Part shown: positions 5,918-13,635 of the stretch, piece after piece
How positions within the stretch are numbered: position 1 is the first letter of the stretch
Layout of the letters: every line of letters starts with the position of its first letter
Notes under the pieces: model-generated
Told to the model about the DNA's origin: nothing
The model's input: the letters and a program-made list of their open reading frames with translations, nothing else
Databases searched by the model: none
NCBI GenBank assembly: GCA_023622765.1
Contig: JAMNYO010000121.1
Coordinates: 1 to 42,877, forward strand
Direction of reading: 5' to 3'
Length of the DNA: 42,877 nucleotides
Source of the DNA: Bacteroidota bacterium
GTDB lineage: Bacteria > Bacteroidota > Bacteroidia > Bacteroidales > Dysgonomonadaceae
Position numbers and translations under genes: made by a program

Positions 5918-8200
5918 TTAAAACTCGAATGCCGCCCGAACACCCACCTGTCGGAACTTGGTCTTGTGAAACGATGAGAAGATGCCCGCGTTGAAGAAGC
6001 GATTCCCTATGCCATACCCGAGCTCCGTGTAGGAGATGATTTGGGGGGTATAGAGGGTACTCAGGTAGATTCGCTCCTTGTCAGCGAAGTCGGAAATGAA
6101 GCGGATTCCCTTGAGTATCAGGAAAGGGGTTTCGAACATCATGTGGGCTTGGATGTAAGAGTCTGACGCGTTGTAAAGATCCCTGCTCAGTATGTTGAAG
6201 TTACCACCCAGGCCATCGTCCCAGTTTTCGGGGAAGTTATTTTTTGAAAAGTAGACGAAGTCCGCGAAATACTCGGTCTTTTGGTTGACAAACATTCCGG
6301 CTCCCACGTGGTATTGAAGGGAGTTCATCAACCCGATTGGGATGTTTTGGCTAATATCAAGCTCCACGCGGTTGTATTCCGAGGTACTGCCCAAGATGTT
6401 TTGAAAACTCCTTGACAACTCCAGCTTGAACGTGGGGAAGTCCGATCTCACGTAAATTTTTTGTCGTCCCTCGTAGCGGTAGTATTGCCTGGGGGTCCAG
6501 CTAACGCGCAAGAACGGGACAAATGACCGGCGTGTTCCGAACAGTTCCTTGATCGGCTCGCTGTTTACCGTGTTGCTTCGCAGGTTTATCGTGTTGTTTT
6601 TGCTTTTTCGGATATGGTAGTTGATGCCTGTCTGCAGAAGGAACCCGTTGGTGACTTCCAGCGTGTTATAGAGTGACAGGTAGTAGTCCTGGTAGTAGTT
6701 CAGCGAGATGTCTTCGAACTTGATCCCCTGTTTTTTAAGGCTGTCTTGAACTTGTTCCACAAAGAGCGAACTGTAGGTCGGGTTCCCCTTTCCTAAGGAG
6801 AGGGTAGCACTTCCCAGGTGAAACGGATCGTAATTGAAGGTGGTGGTTAGGTCGGTGAAAAATTCCTTTCGGTGGAACATGTAGCCGGCAAACACGTTGA
6901 TCTTCACGGTTCGTTGATGGCTCATGTCAATGTTGAACGAGAGCTTTTGCCTGTAGCTGATCCCATCCCTTGAGTTGTAGGCAAGCATCAGGGGGTTGAG
7001 CAACCCGGAGTAACCGATACGGGTGGACCGGTACTTGTACTTGGAGTTCATCACCACGCGTTGTGCCACCTGTTGCGCAACCCTGGAGCCGTTTAAGGTG
7101 TCGCCGTTTGCCCTTTTATCCTGCCATCGCTTCTGGTACCCGCTAATGACATCCCTCTCTTTTGCTTGTAGCGGGATGGGCCTCTTTTCTTCCCAAAACT
7201 CCAAGCTGTTTTGTACGGGCACCGAATCGAGTCTCACCTTGTAAAAGTCGCTGATGTTGAGTGACCGCTCCGGCTTCGTCGGCTGGCGCAGGAGGATATC
7301 CCGGTAGGCTAACTTGGCCAGGTGTCGGCTGGCAAGGATGTTACCCAGGTACGATGCGGTTTGGTAAATGGTGAACTCCACTGGTAGGTAGTTGGTAATC
7401 CACTCGTTGCCCATCGTGATTTCGAACGAAAAGTTGGAGAAGATATCTACCCCCTCGCCCCTGAAAAATATCACCCGCCAGGTGCCTCGTTCCACGATAA
7501 ACGATCCTTTGAGTAGTTTCGAGTTCTCGTAAATCGGCGTGAAATGAACGTGGTAATAGCTTTTGTCCCCCTCATTGAATGTTTCGTACAGGGAGTAACG
7601 GTAGTACTTGGCCGTGCTAAAACGGATGGGCATAAAGAAGCTCTCATCATTGGTGGTTTCCCCGTAAATATTGATGTTTAACAGGTTGAAAGGAATCAGG
7701 TCAATCTCTTTTTGCTTGGTCAGCGTTCCCATCACGTGGCGGATATCTTGCACGTAGTTATTAGGGTAGTCGTACCTCAGCTCGCTGAAAGTTTCAATCA
7801 ACGCCTCATCGTTTTTCGGATCGTGTAAGACGAAGTGAGGAATCAGGTGGGTGTACTTGTAGAGGAAGTTTTTGTTGATCGTCTCCACGTAGGTCCGGGT
7901 GTACACCTCCGCGGTGTACCTCTCTACCAGGTCGTTGTACTTCTCCGCGGCGTTCATCGCCCGGAATAAAATCGAATCAACGGTAAAAAAGGGATCTGTG
8001 GCAGGGGAAGGCTCTGTGGCGAGGGTTGTTGCAACCTGGGAAGCGAGTTTTTCAATATATGTGCCGTCCACTGTGAAAGCAGGTTCCACGATGATGGTTA
8101 CCAGCGAGGAAGCAGGTACCATGGTAAACGCGGTACCCGAGGCAAAAACAGCGGAGATAAAAAGGAGTGAAATAAGACTATTTGCAATCCGTTTTCCCAT
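5918..8200 (-). CDS. DUF5686-family outer-membrane protein
   Basis: A 760-residue protein with an N-terminal signal peptide (about residues 1-25) and a C-terminal half made of alternating aromatic and hydrophobic beta-strands ending in Phe (VRAAFEF), the mark of an outer-membrane barrel. The segment from about residue 75 to 330 (VDSILFRAMNAAEKYNDLVERYTAEVY and after) matches what I know of DUF5686 proteins in Bacteroidetes. Many relatives begin with a carboxypeptidase-regulatory-like domain; here that domain seems absent or very short. The function of the family is unknown. It is the first gene of a leftward group with ispE and the S9 peptidase, and has its own promoter at 8236-8243. No SusC/SusD partner or TonB box is apparent. 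Confidence 0.8.
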   Translation of the reverse strand: MGKRIANSLISLLFISAVFASGTAFTMVPASSLVTIIVEPAFTVDGTYIEKLASQVATTLATEPSPATDPFFTVDSILFRAMNAAEKYNDLVERYTAEVYTRTYVETINKNFLYKYTHLIPHFVLHDPKNDEALIETFSELRYDYPNNYVQDIRHVMGTLTKQKEIDLIPFNLLNINIYGETTNDESFFMPIRFSTAKYYRYSLYETFNEGDKSYYHVHFTPIYENSKLLKGSFIVERGTWRVIFFRGEGVDIFSNFSFEITMGNEWITNYLPVEFTIYQTASYLGNILASRHLAKLAYRDILLRQPTKPERSLNISDFYKVRLDSVPVQNSLEFWEEKRPIPLQAKERDVISGYQKRWQDKRANGDTLNGSRVAQQVAQRVVMNSKYKYRSTRIGYSGLLNPLMLAYNSRDGISYRQKLSFNIDMSHQRTVKINVFAGYMFHRKEFFTDLTTTFNYDPFHLGSATLSLGKGNPTYSSLFVEQVQDSLKKQGIKFEDISLNYYQDYYLSLYNTLEVTNGFLLQTGINYHIRKSKNNTINLRSNTVNSEPIKELFGTRRSFVPFLRVSWTPRQYYRYEGRQKIYVRSDFPTFKLELSRSFQNILGSTSEYNRVELDISQNIPIGLMNSLQYHVGAGMFVNQKTEYFADFVYFSKNNFPENWDDGLGGNFNILSRDLYNASDSYIQAHMMFETPFLILKGIRFISDFADKERIYLSTLYTPQIISYTELGYGIGNRFFNAGIFSSFHKTKFRQVGVRAAFEF

Positions 8201-8235
8201 TGATGCAAGTTATCGTTACAGAAACCTTTTCGTTA

Positions 8236-8243
8236 CAAAAATA
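8236..8243 (-). promoter_or_regulatory. Leftward promoter -7 element for the DUF5686 gene
   Basis: On the minus strand the sequence TATTTTTG matches TAnnTTTG, about 36 bp before the ATG at 8200. No TTTG was found about 19 bp upstream. It is the only good match for the DUF5686-ispE-S9 group. Confidence 0.45.
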
Positions 8244-8328
8244 GGTGTTTTTTCACCCCTTTCACCTGGAGCGCCAAGTTTTAACAAAAACTTTCCCTTA
8301 TTTTACAATTATAGTGTAAAAAAACTGC

Positions 8329-8336
8329 TATATTTG
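8329..8336 (+). promoter_or_regulatory. Rightward promoter -7 element for the Crp-type regulator
   Basis: TATATTTG is a full match to TAnnTTTG, placing the start near 8343 and leaving a leader of about 22 nt before the ATG at 8365. The upstream -33 position reads TTTTA rather than TTTG. Confidence 0.55.
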
Positions 8337-8364
8337 TGTTTTTAAACATAGTTATATAACACGG

Positions 8365-9066
8365 ATGGCTGGGAAGAATAGAGGGATAATTGATTTGTCC
8401 TCCTCGCTAACGGATATATGGAGGGTTTTATCGGATGTTGAGAGGGAGAAGTTGCGCGGCAACGCGCGTATTCTCCATTTCAAGAAGAATGATTTAATCT
8501 ACACTGAAGGTGAGACCCCAAAGGATTTGATGTGTCTTTTCAAGGGTAAGGTGAAGATATACAAGCGGGGGGTAGGTAGCCGAAACCACATTATCCGCAT
8601 TCTTTGCCCGGTCCACTATTTTGGCTACAGAGCCTATTTCGCCCGTGAACCACACGTCTCGTCTGCCTCCGCGTTCGAGCCTTGCACGGTCTGTTTTCTC
8701 CCCATGGAGTTGATCGAACAGTTCCTTCGGAAAAACGGGAACCTCGCCCTCTTTTTCATCCAGATGTTGTCGGTAGACCTGGGTGTGGCCGACAACCGGG
8801 TGGTTAGCCTGACCCAGAAGCATGTGAGGGGTCGCCTCGCCGAGACGCTCCTCCTGTTAAAAGAATGTTACGGGTTAGAAGAGGATGGGGCTACCATCAA
8901 CATTTACTTGGCTCGGGAGGATTTGGCAAACTTCTCCAACATGACCACCTCCAACGCCATTCGTACCCTCTCCAATTTCGTGAATGAACGCATTATCGCC
9001 ATCGATGGGCGAAAAATTAAGATTATCGATGAAGAGCGCCTTATCAAGGTGAGCCGTATCGGCTGA
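8365..9066 (+). CDS. Crp/Fnr-family transcriptional regulator
   Basis: A 233-residue protein. Residues about 30-130 form the cyclic-nucleotide-binding-like beta-roll (LHFKKNDLIYTEGETPKDLMCLFKGKVKIYK is the typical start), then a long dimerisation helix, then a winged helix-turn-helix at about 170-220 (LAREDLANFSNMTTSNAIRTLSNF). There is no N-terminal cysteine cluster for an Fe-S centre, and the phosphate-binding Arg-Ser pair of true Crp is not evident, so the effector is unknown. It is transcribed alone and divergently from the DUF5686 group from a promoter of its own; autoregulation or control of its divergent neighbour is possible but unproven. Confidence 0.88.
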   Translation: MAGKNRGIIDLSSSLTDIWRVLSDVEREKLRGNARILHFKKNDLIYTEGETPKDLMCLFKGKVKIYKRGVGSRNHIIRILCPVHYFGYRAYFAREPHVSSASAFEPCTVCFLPMELIEQFLRKNGNLALFFIQMLSVDLGVADNRVVSLTQKHVRGRLAETLLLLKECYGLEEDGATINIYLAREDLANFSNMTTSNAIRTLSNFVNERIIAIDGRKIKIIDEERLIKVSRIG

Positions 9067-9265
9067 TTTGCCTTTTTATCTAAAATTGTGATTTTATTTT
9101 TCTGTTTTTGGAAACCACTGCCTAACTTCGCGTTTTTAAATAGGGTCACCACACCCTGTAATGCCCAAAACTATCCTATTTGCTGTAATGCATCACCTTC
9201 CCCGTGTGGTAGGTTTTTTACGTTAGGCTAGTAGGTTGGCCAACTGTAACGATGTTCGAACAAGG

Positions 9266-10777
9266 ATGATACAGAGAATAGCACGTTCCATACTTCGTTC
9301 CTACTATAAGCCGGTTGAGAGGTTTATTCAATATCCCCTTGGCACGCAGAACGACACGCTGAGCTACTTGCTGAAGCATGGCCGCGATACGTTTTACGGG
9401 AGGGAGCATAACTTTCGTGAGGTGAAGGGCGATGCCGACTACCGCGCGAGGGTGCCGCTCATCGCTTACGAAGATCTACGCCCCTACCTGGACAAGGTTA
9501 TCATCGAAAAAGAGAAAAACGTGCTCTGGGATACGCCTGTCAAGTGGTTTGCCATGTCGTCGGGAACCACGGAAGATAAAAGCAAGTACATACCGGTAAC
9601 CCGTGAGTCGCTCTTTAACGGCAGTTATCGCGCAGGCTACCATATGTTGGGACTCTACGCGATACATCACCCCGATACCTCGTTCATCTTGGGGAAAACG
9701 TTGGTGATGGGTGGGAGTCAGCAGGTGAACCGGATTGGGGATGGTATTTTCACGGGCGACATCTCCGCCATCTTGATGAGGAACTTGCCGAAAATGGTTA
9801 AGCGGAGACGGACACCCGAAAGTATCGCGCTTATCTCCGACTGGGAAGAGAAGTTGGAGCGGCTTACCGAGTACGCGGTGCAGGCTGATATACGGGCTAT
9901 GGTGGGTGTCCCCTCGTGGACGCTGGTGTTGCTGAAGAAAATCGTGCAAGATACCGGGAAGACGATTCCCGAGTTGTGGCCTCGTATAGAGGTCTTTTTT
10001 CACGGTGGCGTGAGTTTCCTTCCGTTTCAAGAGCCGTACAAGAAGATCATACCGGTCGATCGGATGAGTTACTGGGAGACCTATAACGCATCGGAAGGGT
10101 TCTTCGGGGTCCAGTTCTCGCCGGAGAGCAGCGACCTGTTGCTGCTGCTCGACAACGAGGTTTACTACGAGTTTATACCGATGGAACAGGTAGGCAATGA
10201 TTCGCCGGAAACGATTCCGTTAGAGGGGGTGCAGGTCGGCAAGCAGTATGCCGTGGTGATCAGTACCAGCGGGGGGCTTTGGCGCTACAAGCTGGGGGAC
10301 ACCGTGGAGTTCACCTCCACCGATCCCTACTTGTTTAAGGTCACCGGTCGCACCAAGCAATTTATCAACGCGTTTGGTGAGGAGTTGATCGTGGATAACG
10401 CCGAGCGGGCCATGGAGGAGGCTTGCCGACTGACGGGAGCAAAGGTTGTCGAGTACACGGCCGCACCCATCTTTTTCGATGAACATCACAACGGGGCGCA
10501 CGAGTGGTTGATCGAGTTTGAAGTATCACCACCAAGCTTGGAATTGTTCGCGCTACAACTCGATGAAAGTCTTAAAAGGCTCAACTCTGATTACGAGGCG
10601 AAACGCTCGTACAACCTCTCCCTTGAACCGCCCGTTATTCGTGCGATGGCGAGGGGAACGTTCTACAATTGGATGAAGCAACGCGAGAGGGTGGGCGGGC
10701 AGAACAAGGTGCCCAAGTTGTCGAATGATCGGAAGCACGTGGAAAGCCTCCTGGCATTCGTGAGGAAAGAATCCTAA
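9266..10777 (+). CDS. GH3-family acyl-adenylating enzyme
   Basis: A 503-residue member of the GH3 (auxin-responsive promoter) branch of adenylate-forming enzymes, which in plants join amino acids to acyl acids. The bacterial substrates are mostly unknown. The ATP-binding motif SSGTTEDKSKYIPVT is at residues 98-112, and a later YNASEG supplies the second adenylation motif. TSGGLWRYKLGDTVEF and FKVTGRTKQFINAFGEEL mark the junction to the C-terminal lid. Cytosolic, no signal peptide. I start at ATG 9266, where homologues begin; an upstream in-frame TTG (9236) would add ten residues that look unlike the family. The Shine-Dalgarno is poor. The 200 bp before it show no promoter or terminator I can support. 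Confidence 0.85.
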   Translation: MIQRIARSILRSYYKPVERFIQYPLGTQNDTLSYLLKHGRDTFYGREHNFREVKGDADYRARVPLIAYEDLRPYLDKVIIEKEKNVLWDTPVKWFAMSSGTTEDKSKYIPVTRESLFNGSYRAGYHMLGLYAIHHPDTSFILGKTLVMGGSQQVNRIGDGIFTGDISAILMRNLPKMVKRRRTPESIALISDWEEKLERLTEYAVQADIRAMVGVPSWTLVLLKKIVQDTGKTIPELWPRIEVFFHGGVSFLPFQEPYKKIIPVDRMSYWETYNASEGFFGVQFSPESSDLLLLLDNEVYYEFIPMEQVGNDSPETIPLEGVQVGKQYAVVISTSGGLWRYKLGDTVEFTSTDPYLFKVTGRTKQFINAFGEELIVDNAERAMEEACRLTGAKVVEYTAAPIFFDEHHNGAHEWLIEFEVSPPSLELFALQLDESLKRLNSDYEAKRSYNLSLEPPVIRAMARGTFYNWMKQRERVGGQNKVPKLSNDRKHVESLLAFVRKES

Positions 10778-10824
10778 AATTGAATAAAAAGGAGTTTCCT
10801 TGCCTACAAATGAGAAAGATTGCG

Positions 10825-10832
10825 TAACTTTG
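10825..10832 (+). promoter_or_regulatory. Promoter -7 element for the bamD-rpoZ-DUF4293 operon
   Basis: TAACTTTG matches TAnnTTTG. The start would be near 10839, which rules out the upstream TTG at 10800 as a start of bamD and supports the ATG at 10857. Confidence 0.5.
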
Positions 10833-10856
10833 CCTGTTCTAAAAATGACTTGTACG

Positions 10857-11675
10857 ATGAGGAGAGTAAAACTGATCTGCTTTTTGTTGCTCACGTTGGC
10901 TTTGGCTTCCTGTAGCGAGTACAATAAGATTTTGAAAAGTACCGACCGGGATCTGAAGTACAGTTACGCGAAAAAGTATTTCAACGAGGGGAAGTATAGT
11001 CGCTCCATCGCGCTGCTTGAGGAGCTTGTGCCCTTTATGAAGGGGACGGCTTACGCGGAGGAGTCGCTCTACCTGCTGGCACAAAGCCATTACAACTCTA
11101 GGGATTACTTCTCCGCAACGCAGTCGTTCACTACCTACTACACCTCTTACCCAAAAGGGGAATACGCCGAGTCGGCCCTTTTTTACTCCGCCTACGGCAT
11201 GTACCTCGACTCGCCTGATTCGCGACTCGATCAGTCCAAGACCTACACCGCGATCATCGAATTTCAAAAGTATATTGAGCGGTACCCCCAGACAGAGCGT
11301 GCGGAGCAGGCCAAGGATTACCTGTTTGAACTGCAGGAGAAGCTTGCCTTAAAGGAGCTTCAGGCTGCTCAGCTCTACCTCAACCTGGGGAATTACATGG
11401 GCAACAATTACGAGGCGGCGGTGATTACTGCCCGGGAGGCGATGAAGAGCTATCCCTACTCCAAGTACATGGAGGATTACCAGATTATTATCCTCCGCGC
11501 CCGTTACGAGTACGCGCAGCGGAGCACCTTGCAAACGCAGCCCGAGCGCTACCGGATGGTGGTCGACGAGTACTTCAACTATACCAACTCGTTCCCAGAG
11601 GGGAAGTACCGGGGTGAGGCAGAGGGGTACTACAAGGAGGCACAAAACAAGATTGATGTGTTGCCCACCACCTGA
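10857..11675 (+). CDS. bamD: Outer membrane protein assembly lipoprotein BamD
   Basis: A 272-residue lipoprotein of the BAM complex, which folds barrel proteins into the outer membrane together with BamA. The start at 10857 gives a clean lipoprotein signal (LLLTLALAS before Cys19). The mature protein is a run of TPR helix pairs; YAKKYFNEGKYSRSIALLEEL, LLAQSHYNSRDYFSATQSF and the RYPQTERAEQAKDYL region are typical BamD repeats. Length fits the family. The next gene is rpoZ, 33 bp downstream, then DUF4293: an arrangement common in Bacteroidetes, so the three are probably one operon from the promoter at 10825. Confidence 0.9.
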   Translation: MRRVKLICFLLLTLALASCSEYNKILKSTDRDLKYSYAKKYFNEGKYSRSIALLEELVPFMKGTAYAEESLYLLAQSHYNSRDYFSATQSFTTYYTSYPKGEYAESALFYSAYGMYLDSPDSRLDQSKTYTAIIEFQKYIERYPQTERAEQAKDYLFELQEKLALKELQAAQLYLNLGNYMGNNYEAAVITAREAMKSYPYSKYMEDYQIIILRARYEYAQRSTLQTQPERYRMVVDEYFNYTNSFPEGKYRGEAEGYYKEAQNKIDVLPTT

Positions 11676-11708
11676 TTGTTGAGAAACTATAAACGTTATA
11701 TATTAAAA

Positions 11709-12041
11709 ATGGATTACAGAAAAATTGCTGCAAGTACCAACACGGAGACACGCGACGTGATGAAGTTGGCTCAGCCGGTGCAGAATGTATACGAGATGAC
11801 GATGATCATCGCCAAGCGGGCGAATCAACTTTCACTAGAGATGAAACGTGACCTGGATAGCAAGCTCCAAGAGTTCGCTTCCTATAGCGACAACCTGGAA
11901 GAGGTGTTCGAGAACCACGAGCAGATAGAGATATCGCGTTTCTACGAGAAACTGCCCAAGCCGTCACTGATTGCCATTGAGGAGTGGAAGGAGGATGGCA
12001 TTTATCACCGCAACCCGGAGAAAGATAAAGAGCTGTTTTAG
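11709..12041 (+). CDS. rpoZ: DNA-directed RNA polymerase omega subunit, Bacteroidetes type
   Basis: A 110-residue protein beginning MDYRKIAASTNTETRD. I start it at ATG 11709 because the frame upstream only continues back to a TTG abutting the bamD stop. The conserved core is PVQNVYEMTMIIAKRANQLS (about residues 21-40), equivalent to the omega segment that clamps the beta-prime C-terminus. The C-terminal tail (EEWKEDGIYHRNPEKDKELF) is typical of Bacteroidetes omega and absent from the proteobacterial one. It sits between bamD and DUF4293 in a likely operon. Confidence 0.82.
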   Translation: MDYRKIAASTNTETRDVMKLAQPVQNVYEMTMIIAKRANQLSLEMKRDLDSKLQEFASYSDNLEEVFENHEQIEISRFYEKLPKPSLIAIEEWKEDGIYHRNPEKDKELF

Positions 12042-12052
12042 CCTTAGCCATC

Positions 12053-12505
12053 ATGTTGCAACGCATTCAAACCATCTTCTTACTATTGGCCTGTTCGGCC
12101 ATGCTGATTGCCTGCGCCACATCATTGGGATCGTTTACCTACAACGGTGATCGGATGGTAGTGGAGGCTGTTGGCGTTTACCTCAACGGGGAGCTGCATC
12201 ACTTCACGTGGGGGCTGGTGGGTATAGGGTTGATAAGCGCTATCCTATCGTTCGTCAGCATCTTCTTTTTTCGTAAGCGGAAGTTACAGATTCGGCTGTC
12301 TAAGGTCAATATCGGTATCATGGTCGCTTTTTACCTCTACTTTGGCTACCTCATTTACAAGCTCACCACTACGGGCAACCTGCAGTTCGTGAGGATGGGG
12401 ACTGGCATGGTAATGCCAGCCGTCGCCATCCTGTTCGTAGTACTGGCCATTCGAAGAATTTCAGCCGACGAGGCACTGGTGCGTTCCCTCGATCGGCTGA
12501 GATAG
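12053..12505 (+). CDS. DUF4293-family membrane protein
   Basis: A 150-residue protein with four hydrophobic segments, roughly residues 5-25, 52-74, 84-104 and 116-136, and a loop between the first two (GDRMVVEAVGVYLNGELHHFTWG). It begins MLQRIQTIFLLLA, the family's characteristic opening. The function is unknown. It starts 11 bp after rpoZ and is the last gene of the bamD operon; transcription ends at the hairpin at 12545-12571, inside the 3' end of the convergent M48 gene only 5 bp away. A lipobox-like LIACAT near residue 20 is more likely part of the first membrane segment. Confidence 0.82.
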   Translation: MLQRIQTIFLLLACSAMLIACATSLGSFTYNGDRMVVEAVGVYLNGELHHFTWGLVGIGLISAILSFVSIFFFRKRKLQIRLSKVNIGIMVAFYLYFGYLIYKLTTTGNLQFVRMGTGMVMPAVAILFVVLAIRRISADEALVRSLDRLR

Positions 12506-12510
12506 GTAAT

Positions 12511-13410
12511 TTAGAAGACCCACTCGGGCGATGTTTTTGCTTGACCCGTGCCCGTTGGCACGGGCGTTTTTGTTTGTATGGGGGCGGTAGTGCGGTTTTG
12601 CACGCCTGCTCCCTTGTAGTATTGCAGCACCCGGGGCATAATCCTCTCTATATTGGCTATACGCTTGCTGTCAGAGGGGTGCGTGCTAAGGAACTCGGGG
12701 ACGTTAACGCCACCGGCATCGGCCATCCTCTGCCAGAACGGCACGGCTACCCTTGGGTCGTACCCCGCCATGGCCATGACGATGAGCCCGATCTCGTCTG
12801 CCTCGTACTCCTGTTTGCGGGCGTAAGGCAGCATCACGCCGATTTCCGCCCCGAGGCCGAAGACAGTACTGCCTAATTCCCGCATGGCTTGGGAGTTACC
12901 CATCAGTCCCCCGGCGATGGCACCCCCGTATTGCAGGGCGATTTGCTGGCTAAGCCGCTCGCTGCTGTGCTGGGCGATCACGTGTGCCACCTCGTGGCCG
13001 ACGACCACCGCTAGGGCTTCTTCTGTTTGGGTCACTGGTAACAACCCGGTGAAGACCACGATTTTCCCTCCCGGCATGGCAAAGGCGTTCACGCTTTTGT
13101 CGGCAATCAAGTTGAATTCCCAATCGAAATAGGCCAATTCCGATTCATACCCGTTGTTCTTGTAAAAGGTCTCTACCGAGTTCGCGATGCGTGTTCCCAC
13201 ACGTGTCACCATTCGTGCGTCGGCCGTGCCTGCTTCAACCGGAGCCGTTTTCATGAACTCCTGGTATTGCTGCAAACTTAAGGCAACCACCTCGCTGTTC
13301 GATATCAGCAGCAGTTGTCTTCTTCCCGTGAAGGGTACGCTTCCGCAGGCAGTGAGTAGCCACGCGAGTAGCAGCGTGAAGGTTAGTTGGGTTGTCTGTA
13401 ATGTTTTCAT
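12511..13410 (-). CDS. M48-family zinc metallopeptidase, lipoprotein
   Basis: A 299-residue exported protease. A lipoprotein signal (FTLLLAWLLTA before Cys22) would anchor it to a periplasm-facing membrane. The zinc motif HEVAH is at residues 139-143, and the third ligand is Glu201 in KQEYEAD. The family (BepA/LoiP-like, M48) is linked to outer-membrane quality control. I start at ATG 13410, six codons inside the longest frame, since this gives the shorter, standard signal. Its final codons also encode the terminator hairpin of the convergent bamD operon, which may explain the repetitive TPVPTGTGQ tail. Transcribed divergently from the topoisomerase gene. Confidence 0.9.
   Translation of the reverse strand: MKTLQTTQLTFTLLLAWLLTACGSVPFTGRRQLLLISNSEVVALSLQQYQEFMKTAPVEAGTADARMVTRVGTRIANSVETFYKNNGYESELAYFDWEFNLIADKSVNAFAMPGGKIVVFTGLLPVTQTEEALAVVVGHEVAHVIAQHSSERLSQQIALQYGGAIAGGLMGNSQAMRELGSTVFGLGAEIGVMLPYARKQEYEADEIGLIVMAMAGYDPRVAVPFWQRMADAGGVNVPEFLSTHPSDSKRIANIERIMPRVLQYYKGAGVQNRTTAPIQTKTPVPTGTGQAKTSPEWVF
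12545..12571 (+). terminator. Intrinsic terminator of the bamD operon, inside the M48 gene
   Basis: A perfect 8-bp stem CCCGTGCC / GGCACGGG with a CGTT loop is followed by CGTTTTTGTTTG on the plus strand. It lies 40 bp beyond the DUF4293 stop and within the last codons of the opposing M48 gene. Confidence 0.8.
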
Positions 13411-13474
13411 CTTCCCAAGTTTTATCATTGTATTATTATGACCCTATTCGCTTTGAAAGCAAAAAACAGCCTTC

Positions 13475-13493
13475 TATCGCGAAAATAGCGATA
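13475..13493. promoter_or_regulatory. Dyad TATCGC-N7-GCGATA between divergent genes
   Basis: A perfect 6-bp dyad with a 7-bp centre lies between the M48 gene and the topoisomerase gene, just upstream of the latter's -33 element. It could be an operator for either; no cognate regulator is identified. Confidence 0.35.
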
Positions 13494-13505
13494 AATTCGC
13501 AAGGT

Positions 13506-13536
13506 TTTGAAAATATCCTCCTTTTTTCTATCTTTG
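13506..13536 (+). promoter_or_regulatory. Promoter of the topoisomerase gene, TTTG-N19-TATCTTTG
   Basis: TTTG (13506-13509) is followed after 19 bp by TATCTTTG (13529-13536), a full match to the Bacteroidetes consensus. The start is near 13543, giving a leader of about 90 nt. Confidence 0.7.
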
Positions 13537-13635
13537 AGCGATTTTTTACACGCAACAATAACTCGATAGCGAGGCGATGTTGGTTCCTCTAATAACGACC
13601 AAGAGGAAGGTGTTGCCCTCGTGTACAAATAAATT

